A DNA stretch of 33,950 nucleotides, from NCBI GenBank assembly GCA_030149025.1, contig JASBSH010000160.1, forward strand, positions 1 through 33,950, written 5' to 3'. The translations under genes were made by a program, and so were the position numbers. Origin of the DNA: Actinomycetales bacterium. GTDB lineage: Bacteria; Actinomycetota; Actinomycetes; Actinomycetales; BWSM-131. The notes beneath the pieces are model-generated. The model was not told the origin of the DNA, searched no databases, and saw only the letters and a program-made list of their open reading frames with translations. Below are positions 1 through 8,229 of the stretch, in pieces (position 1 is the first letter of the stretch; each line of letters opens with the position of its first letter).

Positions 1-44
1 GGCGGAGGGTCCCGCCCGCAACCGCGACAGTGCCGCCAATGGTC

Positions 45-62
45 CCTACCTTGAGGGGTAGG
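45..62. promoter_or_regulatory. Short dyad, possible operator
   Basis: CCTACC at 45–50 and GGTAGG at 57–62 form a 6-bp inverted repeat with a 6-nt spacer. It lies just upstream of an ATG at 70 that has a GGAGG-like ribosome site but opens only a 16-codon frame. The GC-rich CCTACC/GGTAGG half-sites recall metal-sensor operators such as those of CsoR-type repressors, but that is only a resemblance. The regulated gene, if any, is unclear. Confidence 0.25.
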
Positions 63-236
63 AGGCCGCATGTTGGAGGAGGAGCGCCACGCCGAGCAGG
101 AAGCTTGCCTCCTCAGGTGACGACTTTTCGGGCGCACGGCAACTGCCCGCTCGCGCCCCGTCTGATTGCGCCGTGCGGCGATCCGCTCGCGTTAGTCAGG
201 CGCTTCCTGCACGTGCCCTATGCGGCTCCCGCGGTG

Positions 237-521
237 ATGTCCCTTGCCCGCCTGCACCGCGCCGAGGAGACGCTGCAGCGATGGCGAGTCAAGGTCGCGG
301 ACTGGCGGGAGATGCCGTCGGCGCCCGCGCCGACCGAGACCATCGCGAGAATGCAAGAAGCCCTCGTTTCCCACGTCGACTCCGGGGCCGTTCTCATACA
401 GCTGCACCGCGTGGAGACGGACCTGCACCTGACATCGGGCGGCAAGTTCGATGTCTTCACCGGCATCGACAGGGTGCTCAGCCTCGACCTGCGTCATCTC
501 ATGGGCAGACGACCCCGATGA
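237..521 (+). CDS. Hypothetical protein, 94 aa
   Basis: Not recognised. The frame is open from position 30, but residues before the ATG at 237 are rich in Arg/Pro/Gly and look untranslated. From 237 the codons have the high third-position GC of real genes here. The product is a small soluble protein, helical at the start (LHRAEETLQRWRVKVADW), then mixed, ending in a strongly basic GRRPR tail. No signal peptide or membrane segment is visible. A GTG directly before the ATG (234) is an alternative start. It converges on the dynamin-like gene. A larger protein beginning upstream, or no gene at all, remains possible. Confidence 0.4.
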   Translation: MSLARLHRAEETLQRWRVKVADWREMPSAPAPTETIARMQEALVSHVDSGAVLIQLHRVETDLHLTSGGKFDVFTGIDRVLSLDLRHLMGRRPR

Positions 522-540
522 GGGCGGACCGGCTCCGGTA

Positions 541-582
541 GGCCCGCTGGGCCCCACCGGCCTAGCGCCTGCTCAGCGGGCC
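541..582. terminator. Dyad between convergent genes, probable terminator
   Basis: GGCCCGCTG at 541–549 and CAGCGGGCC at 574–582 are perfect 9-bp inverted arms around a 24-nt loop. The dyad sits 20 bp after the small plus-strand gene and 60 bp beyond the stop of the minus-strand GTPase gene, so it could end both transcripts. There is no T-run, as is common for high-GC actinobacterial terminators. Confidence 0.4.
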
Positions 583-624
583 CGGGGAGGAAGTTGACGA
601 ATGGGTCGCTGATCAGCCGACCGT

Positions 625-648
625 CATGCTCATGCTCATGCTCATGCT
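625..648. repeat. Four tandem CATGCT hexamers covering a stop codon
   Basis: CATGCT is repeated four times without change. On the minus strand it reads AGCATG repeats and holds the end of the dynamin-like gene. The gene stops at the first TGA (642–644), and because the unit is six bases the same frame meets three more TGA codons, giving four in-frame stops in a row. Slippage in this repeat would therefore not extend the protein. Confidence 0.85.
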
Positions 649-2351
649 CGTGTCGCCTGTGAATCCGCGCTGCCGCCCATGCGATCGAGCAGATCCTGCA
701 GCCGGTCGACTCTTGCGGCGAGAGCTTCACCGTTCTCCGCGCCGGGCTCGCCGGAACCGAGCGCACTGACGACGTCGCGCAGGTGCCCCACGGTCTGTTC
801 CAGTTGACTGGCGAGGTCCCTGGTGAGTTCCTTCCCGACCTGCTCGAGGCGGTGCTGCAGCTGCGATCGTGCCCGTCCTAGTTGCCGTTCGCACAGCAGT
901 ACAACCTCTCGCCGTGCCGCTTCCCTGAGACGTGCACGTCGAACGGGCGCTGGCTGCAACCGCACCCAAGCGCCTTGCAACGGTGGCGCCCAGCCTACCG
1001 GGATGCTGAAGTCGTAGCTGAAGCCGGTCCCGGCGTGCAGGTTCACATGGGGAGCCTCGCTGTGGAGTGCGACGTCGAAGTGCTCGCGCACCGCGTGGGT
1101 GGCGAGGTCGAGTTGGGCCGCCAGATCGCGGGTCGCGTGCTCTGCGACGACGTTGAGCTCGCGTTCCAGCCAGCTGCCCGTGCGGTCCCGCCATCGGTCG
1201 ACGTTCGAGGTGATGACGGCGTGTTGCAGTTTGTGGACGGCGCTTGGAAGGCGATCCACCGGCTGCTCGGATAGCTCATCCCAGCGACTGGTGAACTCCT
1301 CCCGGCATGCTCGTAGAACATCGATCCGGGCCTGCTCAGCACGCTGATCCAGTTCCCGGCGCAATCGCCGCAGGGACCCGCTGCAGCGGTCCTCGATGTC
1401 CGGGTTCGTGCCGGCAATCCAGGTCAGGTGTGCTACTAGTTCCGTGACGGCTCGGTTCCGGCCCTCCATGAGCAGTTCGTGTGAGCGAAGGCGCAATCGA
1501 GCGTCGTCGAGCATGCGCTGCAGCGTGCGGTACACATGGTCATGGAGGGCGTAGTGGGAGTCCCGCGTCGCGTGGGTGGCCAGGTAGGCGGTCAGTTCGG
1601 CTCGCAACCGTGCGAGCCCGCTGTCCGCGATTCCCGATCGCGCCGAGCAGGGGAACACGCGCGCCTCCGTACCGGTCACCTCTCGGCAGACCTGGCGGGT
1701 GAAGGAGATCGCTTCCTCGAGCTCGTCGGCCGACAGGCGGTCCGTCTTGTTGAGGACGACGAACGTGTAGACGGACGTCTTGTCGATCTGTTGCAGCAGG
1801 TCCCGCTCTGAGGCGGTGATGGGCGGGTCTCCGCTGAGCACCAGGATCGCGGCGTCGAGCGTCTGCAGGGCGGCGCGAGCCTCGGCCGTGTTGTGCTCGT
1901 AGATCGAGCCAATGCCCGGGGTGTCGACGAGCTCGACTGCGTGCTCGGTCAGCAGCGGTACGTGAACTCGAACCCGCACCTCTTGCGCGCCGCGGATGTT
2001 GTTCGGGTTTCCCTGCTCGGTGACGTAGTCGGCGACCTCGTTGAGCGGCAGCCGCAGCCGACGGCCGTTTGCCAGCGTCACCACCACGTGTTCGTTGTCC
2101 GGGGCGTCGGCCGGGCTGACCGTGGTGCTGACCGCCGTCACCGGCGTGACGCCGGTGGGAAGCAGGGTGCGTCCGAGCAGGGCGTTTACCAACGTGGACT
2201 TGCCACGCTTTGCCTCACCGGCCACCAGCACGCGGAGCCGCAGATCGCGGGCCCGCTGGGCAAGCTGCTGAAGACGCTTTAGGTCCTCGCCACTGGCCAG
2301 ATGAACAGCCTCAGTCAGCACGCCGCTGAACGACATCATCGGGGTCTCCAT
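642..2351 (-). CDS. Dynamin-like GTPase
   Basis: A 569-aa bacterial dynamin-like GTPase. The G domain is complete: P-loop GEAKRGKS at residues 45–52, a switch I threonine in the GVTPVT stretch near 68–71, DTPG at 143–146 and NKTD at 201–204. The rest is long, charged and helical, as expected for the stalk/coiled-coil part of dynamins, with a hydrophobic/aromatic stretch around residues 440–470 that could be a membrane paddle. Family members remodel or protect membranes after GTP-driven assembly; the mycobacterial IniA protein is a known relative type. The ATG lies 1 nt after the stop of the MFS gene, so it is the last gene of the fluoride operon. GTPase identity is firm; the cellular role is inferred. 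Confidence 0.85.
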   Translation of the reverse strand: METPMMSFSGVLTEAVHLASGEDLKRLQQLAQRARDLRLRVLVAGEAKRGKSTLVNALLGRTLLPTGVTPVTAVSTTVSPADAPDNEHVVVTLANGRRLRLPLNEVADYVTEQGNPNNIRGAQEVRVRVHVPLLTEHAVELVDTPGIGSIYEHNTAEARAALQTLDAAILVLSGDPPITASERDLLQQIDKTSVYTFVVLNKTDRLSADELEEAISFTRQVCREVTGTEARVFPCSARSGIADSGLARLRAELTAYLATHATRDSHYALHDHVYRTLQRMLDDARLRLRSHELLMEGRNRAVTELVAHLTWIAGTNPDIEDRCSGSLRRLRRELDQRAEQARIDVLRACREEFTSRWDELSEQPVDRLPSAVHKLQHAVITSNVDRWRDRTGSWLERELNVVAEHATRDLAAQLDLATHAVREHFDVALHSEAPHVNLHAGTGFSYDFSIPVGWAPPLQGAWVRLQPAPVRRARLREAARREVVLLCERQLGRARSQLQHRLEQVGKELTRDLASQLEQTVGHLRDVVSALGSGEPGAENGEALAARVDRLQDLLDRMGGSADSQATRA

Positions 2352-2352
2352 A

Positions 2353-3651
2353 TCAGCCTCGAAGTCTCTGGCCGGTGCTGACCGCGACGGCGAGCAGCAT
2401 CCAACCGGCGGCGTAGGCGAACGCGGCGGTAGGGCTGAAAAGAGTCCACAGAGCGCCGACGATCACTGACGCTCCCAGATCGCCGAACGACTGAACGAGG
2501 CCGAGCACCCCGAACCCGTTGCCACGCAGCTCGTCGGGCAAGGCCAGAGCGACCCGGGCGGTTTCGGCGGTCTCGGCCGTCCCGATGCCGGCCCCGGCCA
2601 GGACGAAGGCCACCAGGAGGACCGGCCATGTTGCCTGCGGTAGCGCGAACCCGGCGTATGCGATCGCGTACAGGCCGGCGCCGAGGGCGAACACGGGCAG
2701 TGGCCCCCGACGGTCGATGCCGCGCCCACCGAACAGCGCCGTGAGCGCCGCGGCCGCGTTGTGCCCCGCGTACATCAAGATCGCGACGCTCGTCGCGGCG
2801 GTGAGGGACCGGCTGCCGGTATACAACAGCTCCGTGGCTCTCAGGATGAGCAGGGTGGCGGCGACGTTACCGAGCTCGAACGGCAGGATCGGCGCCAGAA
2901 CCCGGGCGAGCCCGGCGCGGCGCAGCTGACCGAGGTTGAGGCTGAGCCGTTGGCGTGCGGCGGCGGTGGTCACGACGCGTTTGGCTTCCCGACCGGCGAC
3001 GGTGATGGCGGCAGCGGCGAACAGACCTGGGATGACGGCGAACAGCATGGCCACCCTGATGCTGGTGACGCTGATCAGAGCCGATGCCAGCAGTGGCCCG
3101 ATCAACGCCCCGAGGTTGTCGCCCGCCCTTTCCAATCCGGCGGCACGCCCGAAGGCTCGCCGGGGCACGAGCGAGACCAGCAGCGCGTCCCGGGCCGGTG
3201 ACCGCAGACCGCGCGAGACCCACGCCGCAGCCCGCAGGGCGCCGGCCTGCCAGACGGTAGCGGCCAGGGCGATGGCGCCGGTCGCCAGAGCCGTGAACAG
3301 GTAACCGCCGACGGCCAGGCGGGCGCGGCGGTCCCGGTCGGCGCTGAGCGGTCCGCCCGCGAGCTTGCTGAGCCCGACGAGGGCGTCGGCGACGCCCTCG
3401 ATCGCTCCGAGAGCCGCCGGTCCGGCGTGCAGCGTGGAGGTGAGGAACGTGGGCAGCAGGCTTGTGGTGAGCTCATGGCCGGCGTCGCTGCCCAAGGACG
3501 CGGCGCCGACGGACAGCACCCCCGGGGTCAACCAGGTTCGGGACCCGTCAGCGTCGTCCCCCGTGGTGGCCGCGTGATCGGGCTCAGCACTGATGGGAAC
3601 CCGGTCTTCGCCCGGGTCCGGCGTCAGATGACGGCGCTGGTCAGAGCCCAT
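2353..3651 (-). CDS. MFS transporter
   Basis: A major facilitator superfamily permease of about 432 aa. After a hydrophilic N-terminus of about 45 residues it shows a series of Ala/Leu/Gly-rich membrane segments (about 10–12) and an MFS-type loop with basic residues after segment 2 (SADRDRRARLAVGG). The frame is open far upstream, but that part is Arg/Ser-rich and lies on top of crcB, so the ATG at 3651 was chosen. It overlaps the end of crcB by 28 nt, which suggests translational coupling. The substrate is unknown; its place between crcB and a dynamin-like gene suggests a role in ion or stress export. Confidence 0.75.
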   Translation of the reverse strand: MGSDQRRHLTPDPGEDRVPISAEPDHAATTGDDADGSRTWLTPGVLSVGAASLGSDAGHELTTSLLPTFLTSTLHAGPAALGAIEGVADALVGLSKLAGGPLSADRDRRARLAVGGYLFTALATGAIALAATVWQAGALRAAAWVSRGLRSPARDALLVSLVPRRAFGRAAGLERAGDNLGALIGPLLASALISVTSIRVAMLFAVIPGLFAAAAITVAGREAKRVVTTAAARQRLSLNLGQLRRAGLARVLAPILPFELGNVAATLLILRATELLYTGSRSLTAATSVAILMYAGHNAAAALTALFGGRGIDRRGPLPVFALGAGLYAIAYAGFALPQATWPVLLVAFVLAGAGIGTAETAETARVALALPDELRGNGFGVLGLVQSFGDLGASVIVGALWTLFSPTAAFAYAAGWMLLAVAVSTGQRLRG

Positions 3652-3995
3652 GACCCGGTGGCGGTGAGAAGGCCGACGACGAGACTGAGGGACGCGTTCA
3701 CGGCGGCCTCCAGGAGGGAGCCTTCCTCGAGCAGGCGGACGGTCTCGAAGCTGAATGTGGAGAAGGTAGTCAGAGCACCGGACAGGCCGGTACCGAGCAG
3801 GGCCAGGGACCATCCCGGCGCAGCGCCGGACGCAGTGGCTGCTGCTACGGCCCCGAGGAGGGCGGAGCCGGCAACGTTGACGCTGAACGTGCCCCAGGGG
3901 TAGACGCTGTCGTGCCGGGTCTGAATGAACCGGTCGGTTAGGTATCGCATTGGGGCTCCCACTGCCCCACCGACGATCACCAGGAGCAGAGTCAC
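3624..3995 (-). CDS. crcB: Fluoride channel CrcB/Fluc, second subunit
   Basis: A 123-aa Fluc-family fluoride channel subunit with four membrane segments. Family landmarks are visible: GAPMRYLTDRF near the N-terminus, PWGTFSVNVAGS in segment 2, and GALTTFSTFSFET, the Phe/Thr-rich pore segment that coordinates fluoride. Fluc channels are dual-topology dimers; actinobacteria often have two genes giving a heterodimer, as here with the larger crcB at 4345. The start overlaps the DUF190 stop by 4 nt (ATGA). The channel passively exports fluoride that has entered as HF. Confidence 0.93.
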   Translation of the reverse strand: MTLLLVIVGGAVGAPMRYLTDRFIQTRHDSVYPWGTFSVNVAGSALLGAVAAATASGAAPGWSLALLGTGLSGALTTFSTFSFETVRLLEEGSLLEAAVNASLSLVVGLLTATGSWALTSAVI

Positions 3996-4348
3996 GACGG
4001 TTGGTGTTCCGTCGTGACGGCGCCCACGTACTTGACGACGTCAACAGGGTCGAGCATGACCAGGCCCTCGGTGATGAGCTCATCGATCTGCGGGAGGAAC
4101 GCCCGGATCCGGTCGTCGGCGTCCACGATGACGATCGACACCGGCAGGTCCTCCGACAGGGACAGCAGCCGGGTGGTGTGGATCAGGCTCGACTTGCCGT
4201 AGCCCTCCACCCCCCGGAAGACGCTCGCGCCGGCGAGGCCGAAGCGGTGCGCGCGGTGGACGATTTCGGTGTACACCGGCCTGTGGTGCCATTGGTCTGA
4301 CTCCCTGACCAGGACGGTGAGTCGCAATGCCGGGCCTTGCAGAGTCAT
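3992..4348 (-). CDS. DUF190 domain protein (PII-like), fluoride-operon partner
   Basis: A 118-aa protein of the DUF190 family, which has a PII-like ferredoxin fold. Characteristic features are the early charged stretch, GLAGASVFRGVEGYG near residues 37–51 and SEDLPVSIVIVD near 65–77. DUF190 genes are commonly found between or next to crcB genes and are presumed to regulate or sense, but no reaction is known. It overlaps both neighbours by 4 nt (ATGA), so the three genes are almost certainly co-translated. Confidence 0.88.
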   Translation of the reverse strand: MTLQGPALRLTVLVRESDQWHHRPVYTEIVHRAHRFGLAGASVFRGVEGYGKSSLIHTTRLLSLSEDLPVSIVIVDADDRIRAFLPQIDELITEGLVMLDPVDVVKYVGAVTTEHQPS

Positions 4349-4890
4349 CGCTTCCTCCCTCGGTTATCCGCGACGTTCCGTCGCAGTTCTCGCGTCTTCG
4401 CGCCGAGCCGTCTGGAGGCGCTCACCAGGAGCCGGCCGGTGAGCAGGCCGCTCCACAGCGCCAGCAACCCGACGATCAGCGTTCCGCCCAGATACATCGC
4501 TGCAACACCGGGCTGGCCGTGGCCGATCAGGGTCCACGTATCGAGCATGTAGGCGGAGAAGGTCGTGAAACCGCCAAGGACACCCACTCCGAAGAACGGC
4601 CGCAGGTACCGACCCGGTTGCCACACCTCCAGCACGAAAACCATGAAGATGCCGAGCACTGCGCTGCCCAAGACGTTCACCGCCACGGTGCTCCACGGCA
4701 GTTCGCCTGGGGCGTGAGGCAGCAACCCCGAGATGCCGTACCTGGCGGCGCTGCCCAGCGCGCCGCCGAGCGCGATGACGAGCAGGATGTCCCACCGGTG
4801 CCGCACCGCCCTGGCGCCTGCACGAACCCGAGTCGTCGCGGTGGCTGGCTGCTGGACTGGCAGCGTCCTGGAGGACGGCCCGGCCGTCAT
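4345..4890 (-). CDS. crcB: Fluoride channel CrcB/Fluc, first subunit
   Basis: A 181-aa Fluc subunit. The first 30 or so residues are polar and disordered-looking, then come GGALGSAARYGI, PWSTVAVNVLGS and GVLGGFTTFSAYML, the same landmarks as in the second subunit, and four membrane segments. It ends with a basic tail. The ATG at 4890 has GGGAG a few bases upstream. It is the first gene of the fluoride operon and is preceded by a 238-bp non-coding leader with several dyads. A heterodimer with the downstream CrcB is expected from the family. Confidence 0.92.
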   Translation of the reverse strand: MTAGPSSRTLPVQQPATATTRVRAGARAVRHRWDILLVIALGGALGSAARYGISGLLPHAPGELPWSTVAVNVLGSAVLGIFMVFVLEVWQPGRYLRPFFGVGVLGGFTTFSAYMLDTWTLIGHGQPGVAAMYLGGTLIVGLLALWSGLLTGRLLVSASRRLGAKTRELRRNVADNRGRKR

Positions 4891-5128
4891 GCCAACTCCC
4901 GGACGCCTGTGCGGACGTCAACCCGGTTCGGCATGACGTCGGCGTACATGGGACGGCGCGATGCGCTGATGGTTGGCATAACTCTCCCTACCCGTTGGAT
5001 AGGGACTGTTGGCGACTTCGTCGCGGTTGTCGGCGAGCCCCACCGCCGTCGAGATCAGATTACCGGACCCGGGCCGGCCGGCCCCATCGCGCGGCTGCGC
5101 TGGATGAGCGGTCAGGCGGGGCGAGTCG
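4891..5128 (-). promoter_or_regulatory. Structured leader upstream of the fluoride operon
   Basis: No credible gene lies here. Three structures are visible. TCCCTA (4985–4990) and TAGGGA (5000–5005) form a 6-bp hairpin with a 9-nt loop. GACGTCA (4914–4920) and TGACGTC (4934–4940) form a perfect 7-bp hairpin with a 13-nt loop. GTTGGCAT (4972–4979) is an exact reverse complement of ATGCCAAC (4889–4896), which covers the crcB start codon, so in RNA the leader could pair with and hide the start. A fluoride-responsive element would fit, but the known crcB riboswitch consensus is not evident. Confidence 0.45.
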
Positions 5129-6631
5129 CTATGCGGTGGTCTGCTCAGCCCCGAACACGGTGTCCCATAGATCCACCGCGTGACTCGTGGCCGCCGGGCT
5201 GCCCGGCAGGATGCGGAAGGTTCGGGTGCCGTCGTCGCTGCGCTCGGCATGCAGCGGCAGGACACGCGCGTCTTCTGACTCGGTGAACGCATGCGCCAGG
5301 GCGTACATGTGGGTCACGTACGCCACACGGACCGCCCGGTCCATCAGAGCGGTGACCACGTCGGTGGCGATCGCAGTTCCCTCGTGTTCGTAGGTGGAGG
5401 CGAACGACTCGTTGAGCAGCACCAGGCCCCCGGCAGGCAGCCTGTCGACCAGGCCACTCATCCGCCGCAGTTCCTCGTCCAGCTTGCCGCTGGTCATCGA
5501 GGCGTCCTCCTCGCGACGGAAATGCGTGAACACCCCGGTGCGAAGATCGAGGGTCGCCTGCTCGGCGGCCACCGGCATCCCTGCCTGCGCCATCATCTGA
5601 GCCAGGCCGAGGCTACGCAGGAACGTGGACTTACCGCCGCTGTTGGCGCCCGTGATCAGCAGCAGCAGCTTGCCGTCTCCTTCCACATCGTTGCCCACCA
5701 CAGGACCACCGGTCCGGAGAGCCAGGGCCGGGTCCCGGAGCCCGCGGGCGGTCAGCCGACCATCGCCGGCCGGTGTGACGGTGGGCAGGCAGGTCGGAGT
5801 GCCGGTGTCGACCAGTGCCTGATCCAGGTTGACACAGCCGAGGTAGAAGGCCGTTTGCGTTCGCAGCTCGGTCAGCCAGCCGAGGATGTGGCGGGCGGAC
5901 CGGTCCAGCACCTCGGCGACCTGCCCCACGGACCGGTCCCGCATGGCGGACAGCGCGTCCGCGCCGGCGTCGTCGCGCGGTGGGATGACGAACGTGTAGG
6001 CGTGCCCCAGTGGTGGAGGGGCCAGCTCCTTCCAGGGTCGGTGGGCTGGAGGCCGGTGCAGCTCGTATCCCCGCACTGAGTTCCACTTACCGAGGTGGGC
6101 GTCTACCGAGATTGCCTCGGAGCGCAGCGCTCGCAGGTACTCCGAGACCTCGTCCAGGTAGTCCTCCGCGAGGTCGTGCGCCTGGCGCTCCAGCAAGCCC
6201 TGCAGGGGGGCGGACTGCACGAGGTCGCGGTTGTCCTCGGCCAGCCGACGCAGCTCTCGCAGGTGATCCATCAGCACGCTGACCACGTCGACCGCGCGCC
6301 GCAGGGCCGCGGTGGAGTGGGTCTGGGTGAACCAGGAGCGCCGTACCCCACGCTCGGCCTCGAGCGCCTCCACGGTGCACCGGTACAGGTCGCGGATCAG
6401 GGCAGGCTGGGCCAGCACGTCGGTGAGCACCTGGTGCCGGTGCTGAACCTGCTCCACCGTCGTGGCTGGGTTTAGCAGAGCGTTGCTGACCACATCGGCG
6501 ATGAAACGATCACCCGAAGCAGCTGCGTTGATCACCACGTCCAGGCCTAGGTCCTGAACGAGGTCGTTGGCGTGGCTCGGCACGGGAAGGTGGCGGGTCT
6601 CCTCGCCCGGGTTCATCAACTGCACCTTCAC
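5129..6631 (-). CDS. MutS-like ATPase, second of a tandem pair
   Basis: A 500-aa protein with the MutS core/lever helices (about residues 40–290) followed by the MutS-type ABC ATPase domain. Walker A is GANSGGKST (328–336); the family's switch region follows (TSGKLDEELRRM), and Walker B is LVLLNE (403–408), with Asn where most MutS proteins have Asp. The N-terminal mismatch-reading and connector domains of MutS are absent, and there is no Smr nuclease domain. It overlaps the upstream paralogue by 4 nt, which suggests a heterodimer. A role in mismatch repair should not be assumed; the substrate is unknown. Confidence 0.8.
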   Translation of the reverse strand: MKVQLMNPGEETRHLPVPSHANDLVQDLGLDVVINAAASGDRFIADVVSNALLNPATTVEQVQHRHQVLTDVLAQPALIRDLYRCTVEALEAERGVRRSWFTQTHSTAALRRAVDVVSVLMDHLRELRRLAEDNRDLVQSAPLQGLLERQAHDLAEDYLDEVSEYLRALRSEAISVDAHLGKWNSVRGYELHRPPAHRPWKELAPPPLGHAYTFVIPPRDDAGADALSAMRDRSVGQVAEVLDRSARHILGWLTELRTQTAFYLGCVNLDQALVDTGTPTCLPTVTPAGDGRLTARGLRDPALALRTGGPVVGNDVEGDGKLLLLITGANSGGKSTFLRSLGLAQMMAQAGMPVAAEQATLDLRTGVFTHFRREEDASMTSGKLDEELRRMSGLVDRLPAGGLVLLNESFASTYEHEGTAIATDVVTALMDRAVRVAYVTHMYALAHAFTESEDARVLPLHAERSDDGTRTFRILPGSPAATSHAVDLWDTVFGAEQTTA

Positions 6632-8229
6632 GTCTGGATCCTCTCGGTCAGCTGCGCGTACCTGAGCCCGTACCGGGAGGCCAGGGCCAACGCGTGGGCG
6701 GTGCCGTTGGCAGGTCGCCTGGTGACCTTGAACGTCCGCACCGTCGGGTCGCGGGGGTCCACCTCCGCCAGCATGCTGACGGTCGCGGGACCCAGCTCGC
6801 TCAGAGCGTCCAGGAAGGTCACGTAGACGGTGGTGATCCGCCGTTCGACCAGGTTGGTGAGGACCCGCCGGCCCAGCTCCAGGGCGTCGGTGAGGGATGT
6901 AGAGGTGAAGATCTCGTTGATCACCACCAGGCTTCGAGGTGTTGCCCGCTCGAGCAGGCTCTTGAGCCGGCGTAGGTCGGACTCCAGCTTGCCGCTCGGG
7001 TCGCTCAGGTCCTCAGCCTGCTCGAAGTGGGTCAACACAGCATCGACGAGCGGGACGGTGACACGCCGTCCCGGCACAGGCACCCCGATCGCCGCCAGGT
7101 GATGGACCTGTCCGACCATTCGGGCGAAGGTGGTCTTTCCGCCCTGGTTGGGGCCAGTCACCACCAGCACCCGTTCTGGCCCGGTCAGCTCGGCGTCGTT
7201 ACAGACCACCTCACCTCCCGTCGATGTCGACTTCGCAGCCAGTGCCAGGTCGAACGAGTCGGTCAGGCACACCTCGGCTCCCCCGGCACGGACCTCCGGG
7301 TAGCAGAACGGCATGCCGACTCGCGTCAACGGGTTGATGAAGTCCAGGTAAGACAAGAAGAACCGCAGCTCTTCGTCCCATCGCCGCACCCGCTCGTCGA
7401 TGAAGTCCTGGTGCTCCAGGCAGTGCTCTGCGAGTGCTCGGAATGGCTCCGGGTGCAGGCGCGCCACGAGGTTGACGACCTGGGCTTCCACATGGGTTGT
7501 ACCGGGGTCCTTGACGGGATCGACCCCGGCACTCGAGGTATCGCCCTCCATTCGGAACCGGTCGAACAGCTCCTCGACCTCGGCCGGGAAGTCCCTGCCG
7601 CCGATCGGCGGCACGACCGTCACCCGGTCGGTTCGCAGCCGCATCCCGAACCGCACATCAGCAAGGTCGGCCAGCACCCGTGCCGTCTGCTGTGTCATCG
7701 TTCGAAAGCCCGGGGAGTCCACGTACCCGCCCAGTTGCTCACGCACCAGCTGGAGGGCCACCGAGCGCAGGTTGGCCCGGGTGAGGGCGACGGACAGACG
7801 CGTCGTGGCATCGCAGTAGCCATCGATCGCCTCCACGTGCCAGCGACGAGCGTGCCAGCGGAACCAGTCACTCGCGCGCCGTTCCCGCTGCAGGGCCAGC
7901 CGCACCGCCGCCATGTTGTCCCGGAACCGACGCAGCGCTTCCTGCAGGTCCTCGTCCTCCAGGTCGCGAAACACATCCTGACGCCAAAGAACCTGATCAA
8001 CATCAGTGAGCACGCGACTCAGGAGGTCGTGAAGTGGGGTGTCCGAACGACCACCCACGATCGTGCTGAGCACCTGATCGAGGTTCAGATCGACCAACGT
8101 CGCTCGGAACGCCGCGGAGCCGGACGATGCACCAGGCGACGTCAGCAGACTTGCGACAGAGTCGTTCTCACGCCCCTGCTCGGCTTCCTGATCGGTGACT
8201 CTTACCCACTCGACTGCACCAGATCCCAT
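6628..8229 (-). CDS. MutS-like ATPase, first of a tandem pair
   Basis: A 533-aa paralogue of the next gene, with the same plan: helical MutS core (about 40–300) and MutS ATPase domain. Walker A is GPNQGGKTT (359–367), close to the GPNMGGKST of MutS; Walker B is LVVINE (434–439), again Asn-Glu. The segment PSGKLESDLRRLKSL matches the equivalent stretch in its partner. The mismatch-recognition domain is absent. The ATG has AGGTGG 4–5 nt upstream. First gene of a two-gene operon downstream of tRNA-His. Nucleic-acid or junction binding is plausible from the family but not shown. Confidence 0.8.
   Translation of the reverse strand: MGSGAVEWVRVTDQEAEQGRENDSVASLLTSPGASSGSAAFRATLVDLNLDQVLSTIVGGRSDTPLHDLLSRVLTDVDQVLWRQDVFRDLEDEDLQEALRRFRDNMAAVRLALQRERRASDWFRWHARRWHVEAIDGYCDATTRLSVALTRANLRSVALQLVREQLGGYVDSPGFRTMTQQTARVLADLADVRFGMRLRTDRVTVVPPIGGRDFPAEVEELFDRFRMEGDTSSAGVDPVKDPGTTHVEAQVVNLVARLHPEPFRALAEHCLEHQDFIDERVRRWDEELRFFLSYLDFINPLTRVGMPFCYPEVRAGGAEVCLTDSFDLALAAKSTSTGGEVVCNDAELTGPERVLVVTGPNQGGKTTFARMVGQVHHLAAIGVPVPGRRVTVPLVDAVLTHFEQAEDLSDPSGKLESDLRRLKSLLERATPRSLVVINEIFTSTSLTDALELGRRVLTNLVERRITTVYVTFLDALSELGPATVSMLAEVDPRDPTVRTFKVTRRPANGTAHALALASRYGLRYAQLTERIQT

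Noticed and set aside
30..236. N-terminal extension of the first small gene
   Set aside because: Open but Arg/Pro/Gly-rich, with a dyad and a separate short frame inside it; looks like intergenic DNA.
3652..4083. N-terminal extension of the MFS gene
   Set aside because: It overlaps crcB and DUF190 in another frame and has Arg/Ser/Pro bias with no membrane segment.
4891..5128. Fluoride (crcB) riboswitch
   Set aside because: GCGATGGGG near 5085 and CTGATCTCG near 5050 (minus strand) recall parts of the consensus, but the expected pseudoknot partner after TGAT is not there and it lies more than 150 nt from the start codon. Without a covariance search it cannot be called.
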